The position numbers and the translations under genes are program-made. From the NCBI GenBank assembly GCA_902465495.1, contig CABQND010000029.1, forward strand, positions 1-25,819: DNA of 25,819 nucleotides, written 5' to 3'. Origin of the DNA: an uncultured Eubacteriales bacterium. GTDB taxonomy: Bacteria; Bacillota; Clostridia; Christensenellales; Borkfalkiaceae. Below are positions 24,495-25,819 of the stretch, in pieces. Under the pieces are notes generated by a model. It searched no databases. It worked only from the letters and a program-made list of their open reading frames with translations, and was not told the origin of the DNA. Position 1 is the stretch's first letter; every line of letters begins with the position of its first letter.

Positions 24495-25731
24495 AACGCT
24501 GATCAAAGATTGTGAAGAAGAGCTTTCCGCGCAGTTTGCGGCGCGCGAGGAGATCGCGTACAAAAATCAGGTCAAAGTGATGGAGGCGTTCCGCAAGAAT
24601 AAAATCGCGCTTCGCCATTTTGTGGGAACGAGCGGGTACGGCTACGGCGACGAAGGCCGGGATACGCTGAATGCTCTGTTTGCCGATATTTTCGGTGCGG
24701 AAGCGGCACTGGTATCGCCGAATATCGTATCGGGTACACACGCGTTGACTCTCGCTCTCTTTGGGTTGTTACAGACAGGCGATACGCTTTTTTCGATTTC
24801 GGGCGATCCATATGATACGTTGCGCGAAGTTATTTCGGGCAAAGGGATCGGCTCGCTGGCTGATTATGGGATCGCTTTTAAAAAATGTGAGCTCATAAAC
24901 GGGGCGTTTGATTTTGATGCGATTCGAAGGGGTTTACAGGACCCGAAGATCAAGGTTGTTTTTATTCAGCGTTCTCGCGGATATGAATGGAGGGATGCAA
25001 TCAGCCAAAAACAAATTCGGGAAGTATGTGCGTTCGTGCGCTCCTGTGGGTTTGATGGCTGTATTTTTACGGATAATTGTTACGGCGAATTTGTGGAAGA
25101 TACGGAGCCGACTGAAAACGGCGTTGATGTAGCGGTTGGATCGCTTATCAAAAATGCGGGAGGTGGCATTGCGCCTACGGGTGGATATGTCGTCGGAAAA
25201 AGAGAGTATATTGAAAGGATAGCAGGCCGATTGACGGCGCCGTCAATCGGTGCGGAAGTAGGTTCCTATGCATTCGGGTATCAATATTTTTATGAGGGCG
25301 TGTTTATGGCGCCGCACGTTGTGTGTCAGGCGCTCAAAGGCGGGCTTTTGATCGGTGCATGTTTGGAGAAACTTGGATTCCAAACATCGCCGTCTGTTAC
25401 GTCGATGCCTTGTGACATTACCCGTGCGATTCGTTTTAATACGGCAAAAGAGCTGATCGGATTTATTCAAGCGGTACAGGAAGCGTCGCCTGTCGATAGC
25501 TTTGTGACTCTTGAGCCGTGGGATATGCCCGGGTATCAGGAACGGGTGATCATGGCGGCTGGCACGTTTGTTCAGGGCGCGTCCATTGAGCTTTCTGCGG
25601 ATGCCCCCATAAAAGAGCCGTATATCGCGTATTTCCAAGGCGGACTGACTTATGAGCATTGTAAATATGCTCTGACAAAGATTCTTAATAAAATCGGGGC
25701 ATCCGCAAAGGAGACAAACAAAAAAGGATAA
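24484..25731 (+). CDS. Methionine gamma-lyase-like PLP protein (YnbB / 'aluminium resistance' family)
   Basis: This 415-residue fold-type I PLP protein belongs to the family annotated as methionine gamma-lyase-like or aluminium resistance protein (B. subtilis YnbB). The physiological reaction is not established. Visible features are the glycine-rich TSGYGYGDEGRDTL (49-62) near the N-terminus, SPNIVSGTHAL (78-88), the cofactor aspartate D197 in FTDNCYGEF, and the likely Schiff-base lysine K223 in GSLIKNAGGGIAPTGGY. GGAG (24474-24477) precedes the ATG by six bases, and the gene overlaps miaA by 11 bases. Members of this family often lie just downstream of miaA in Firmicutes, so the placement supports the family call but not a function. 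A Cys/Met-related C-S lyase role is only inferred. Confidence 0.88.
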   Translation: MQIETLIKDCEEELSAQFAAREEIAYKNQVKVMEAFRKNKIALRHFVGTSGYGYGDEGRDTLNALFADIFGAEAALVSPNIVSGTHALTLALFGLLQTGDTLFSISGDPYDTLREVISGKGIGSLADYGIAFKKCELINGAFDFDAIRRGLQDPKIKVVFIQRSRGYEWRDAISQKQIREVCAFVRSCGFDGCIFTDNCYGEFVEDTEPTENGVDVAVGSLIKNAGGGIAPTGGYVVGKREYIERIAGRLTAPSIGAEVGSYAFGYQYFYEGVFMAPHVVCQALKGGLLIGACLEKLGFQTSPSVTSMPCDITRAIRFNTAKELIGFIQAVQEASPVDSFVTLEPWDMPGYQERVIMAAGTFVQGASIELSADAPIKEPYIAYFQGGLTYEHCKYALTKILNKIGASAKETNKKG

Positions 25732-25784
25732 ATCTTTCATCTTTTCAATCAGATATTGTTTAAAAGTTTTTTCGTGGATTCAAT

Positions 25785-25819
25785 AAAAAAGCGCCCGAGC
25801 TCTGCAATTTTGCAGAGCT
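25785..25819. terminator. Terminator-like hairpin cut by the right edge
   Basis: A perfect inverted repeat AGCTCTGCA/TGCAGAGCT (25798-25806 with 25811-25819) reaches the last base of the window. Left of it are GCGCCCG (25791-25797) and a run of six A (25785-25790). The stem probably continues beyond the edge. The A-run becomes a T-tract on the - strand, so it can terminate a convergent gene to the right. Use for the + strand operon depends on unseen bases. Confidence 0.6.

Noticed and set aside
1..25819. CRISPR arrays, tRNA/rRNA genes, riboswitches and T-boxes
   Set aside because: I found no regularly spaced direct repeats, no cloverleaf with conserved TTC and CCA-adjacent features, and no recognisable riboswitch or T-box core in any intergenic gap.

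Overview
The window reads as a chromosomal segment of an anaerobic, low-to-mid GC Firmicute, most likely a gut-type member of class Clostridia. This rests on protein similarity from memory: short-form ArgC, a T. maritima-like ArgB, a rhodanese-free ThiI beside a NifS-type desulfurase, a conserved miaB-mutS-mutL-miaA order, and a YnbB-type PLP protein. Genes are densely packed. Nearly all lie on the + strand; one penicillin-binding protein lies on the - strand. I saw no tRNA, rRNA, CRISPR array, prophage or complete insertion sequence. No gene-free stretch exceeds 300 bases.

Region 1 (1-4831) carries arginine biosynthesis in two units. argG sits alone behind a very good sigma-A-type promoter (181-209) and ahead of a hairpin that may terminate it. 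argC-argJ-argB follow and end at a clear intrinsic terminator (4804-4831). Two tandem hairpins without T-tracts lie at the extreme left edge, and an AT-rich, palindrome-containing stretch precedes argG and may hold arginine-repressor operators.

Region 2 (4917-15191) looks like one seven-gene transcription unit from an extended -10 promoter: argD, argF, carA, a carB-dapF fusion, an unrecognised two-helix membrane protein, a cysteine desulfurase and thiI. Spacing is tight, from overlaps of 4-8 bases to gaps of 18 bases or less. The unit ends at a perfect 14-bp inverted repeat that can also stop the convergent PBP gene. Together with argC, argJ, argB and argG, these genes cover N-acetylglutamate to argininosuccinate by the ArgJ acetyl-recycling route, plus carbamoyl phosphate synthesis. 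argH is not in the window.

The most unusual object is the 1348-residue protein at 8120-12166. A complete carbamoyl-phosphate synthase large chain (about 1070 residues) runs in frame, with almost no linker, into a complete diaminopimelate epimerase domain (about 278 residues). The first of DapF's two catalytic cysteine positions is alanine here.

Region 3 (15216-17432, - strand) is a class A penicillin-binding protein. Region 4 (17502-25731) is a tRNA-modification and mismatch-repair operon: miaB, mutS, mutL, miaA (TTG start) and a YnbB-like PLP enzyme. miaA and miaB act in sequence to make ms2i6A37; mutS and mutL act together in repair. The window closes inside a further terminator-like hairpin.
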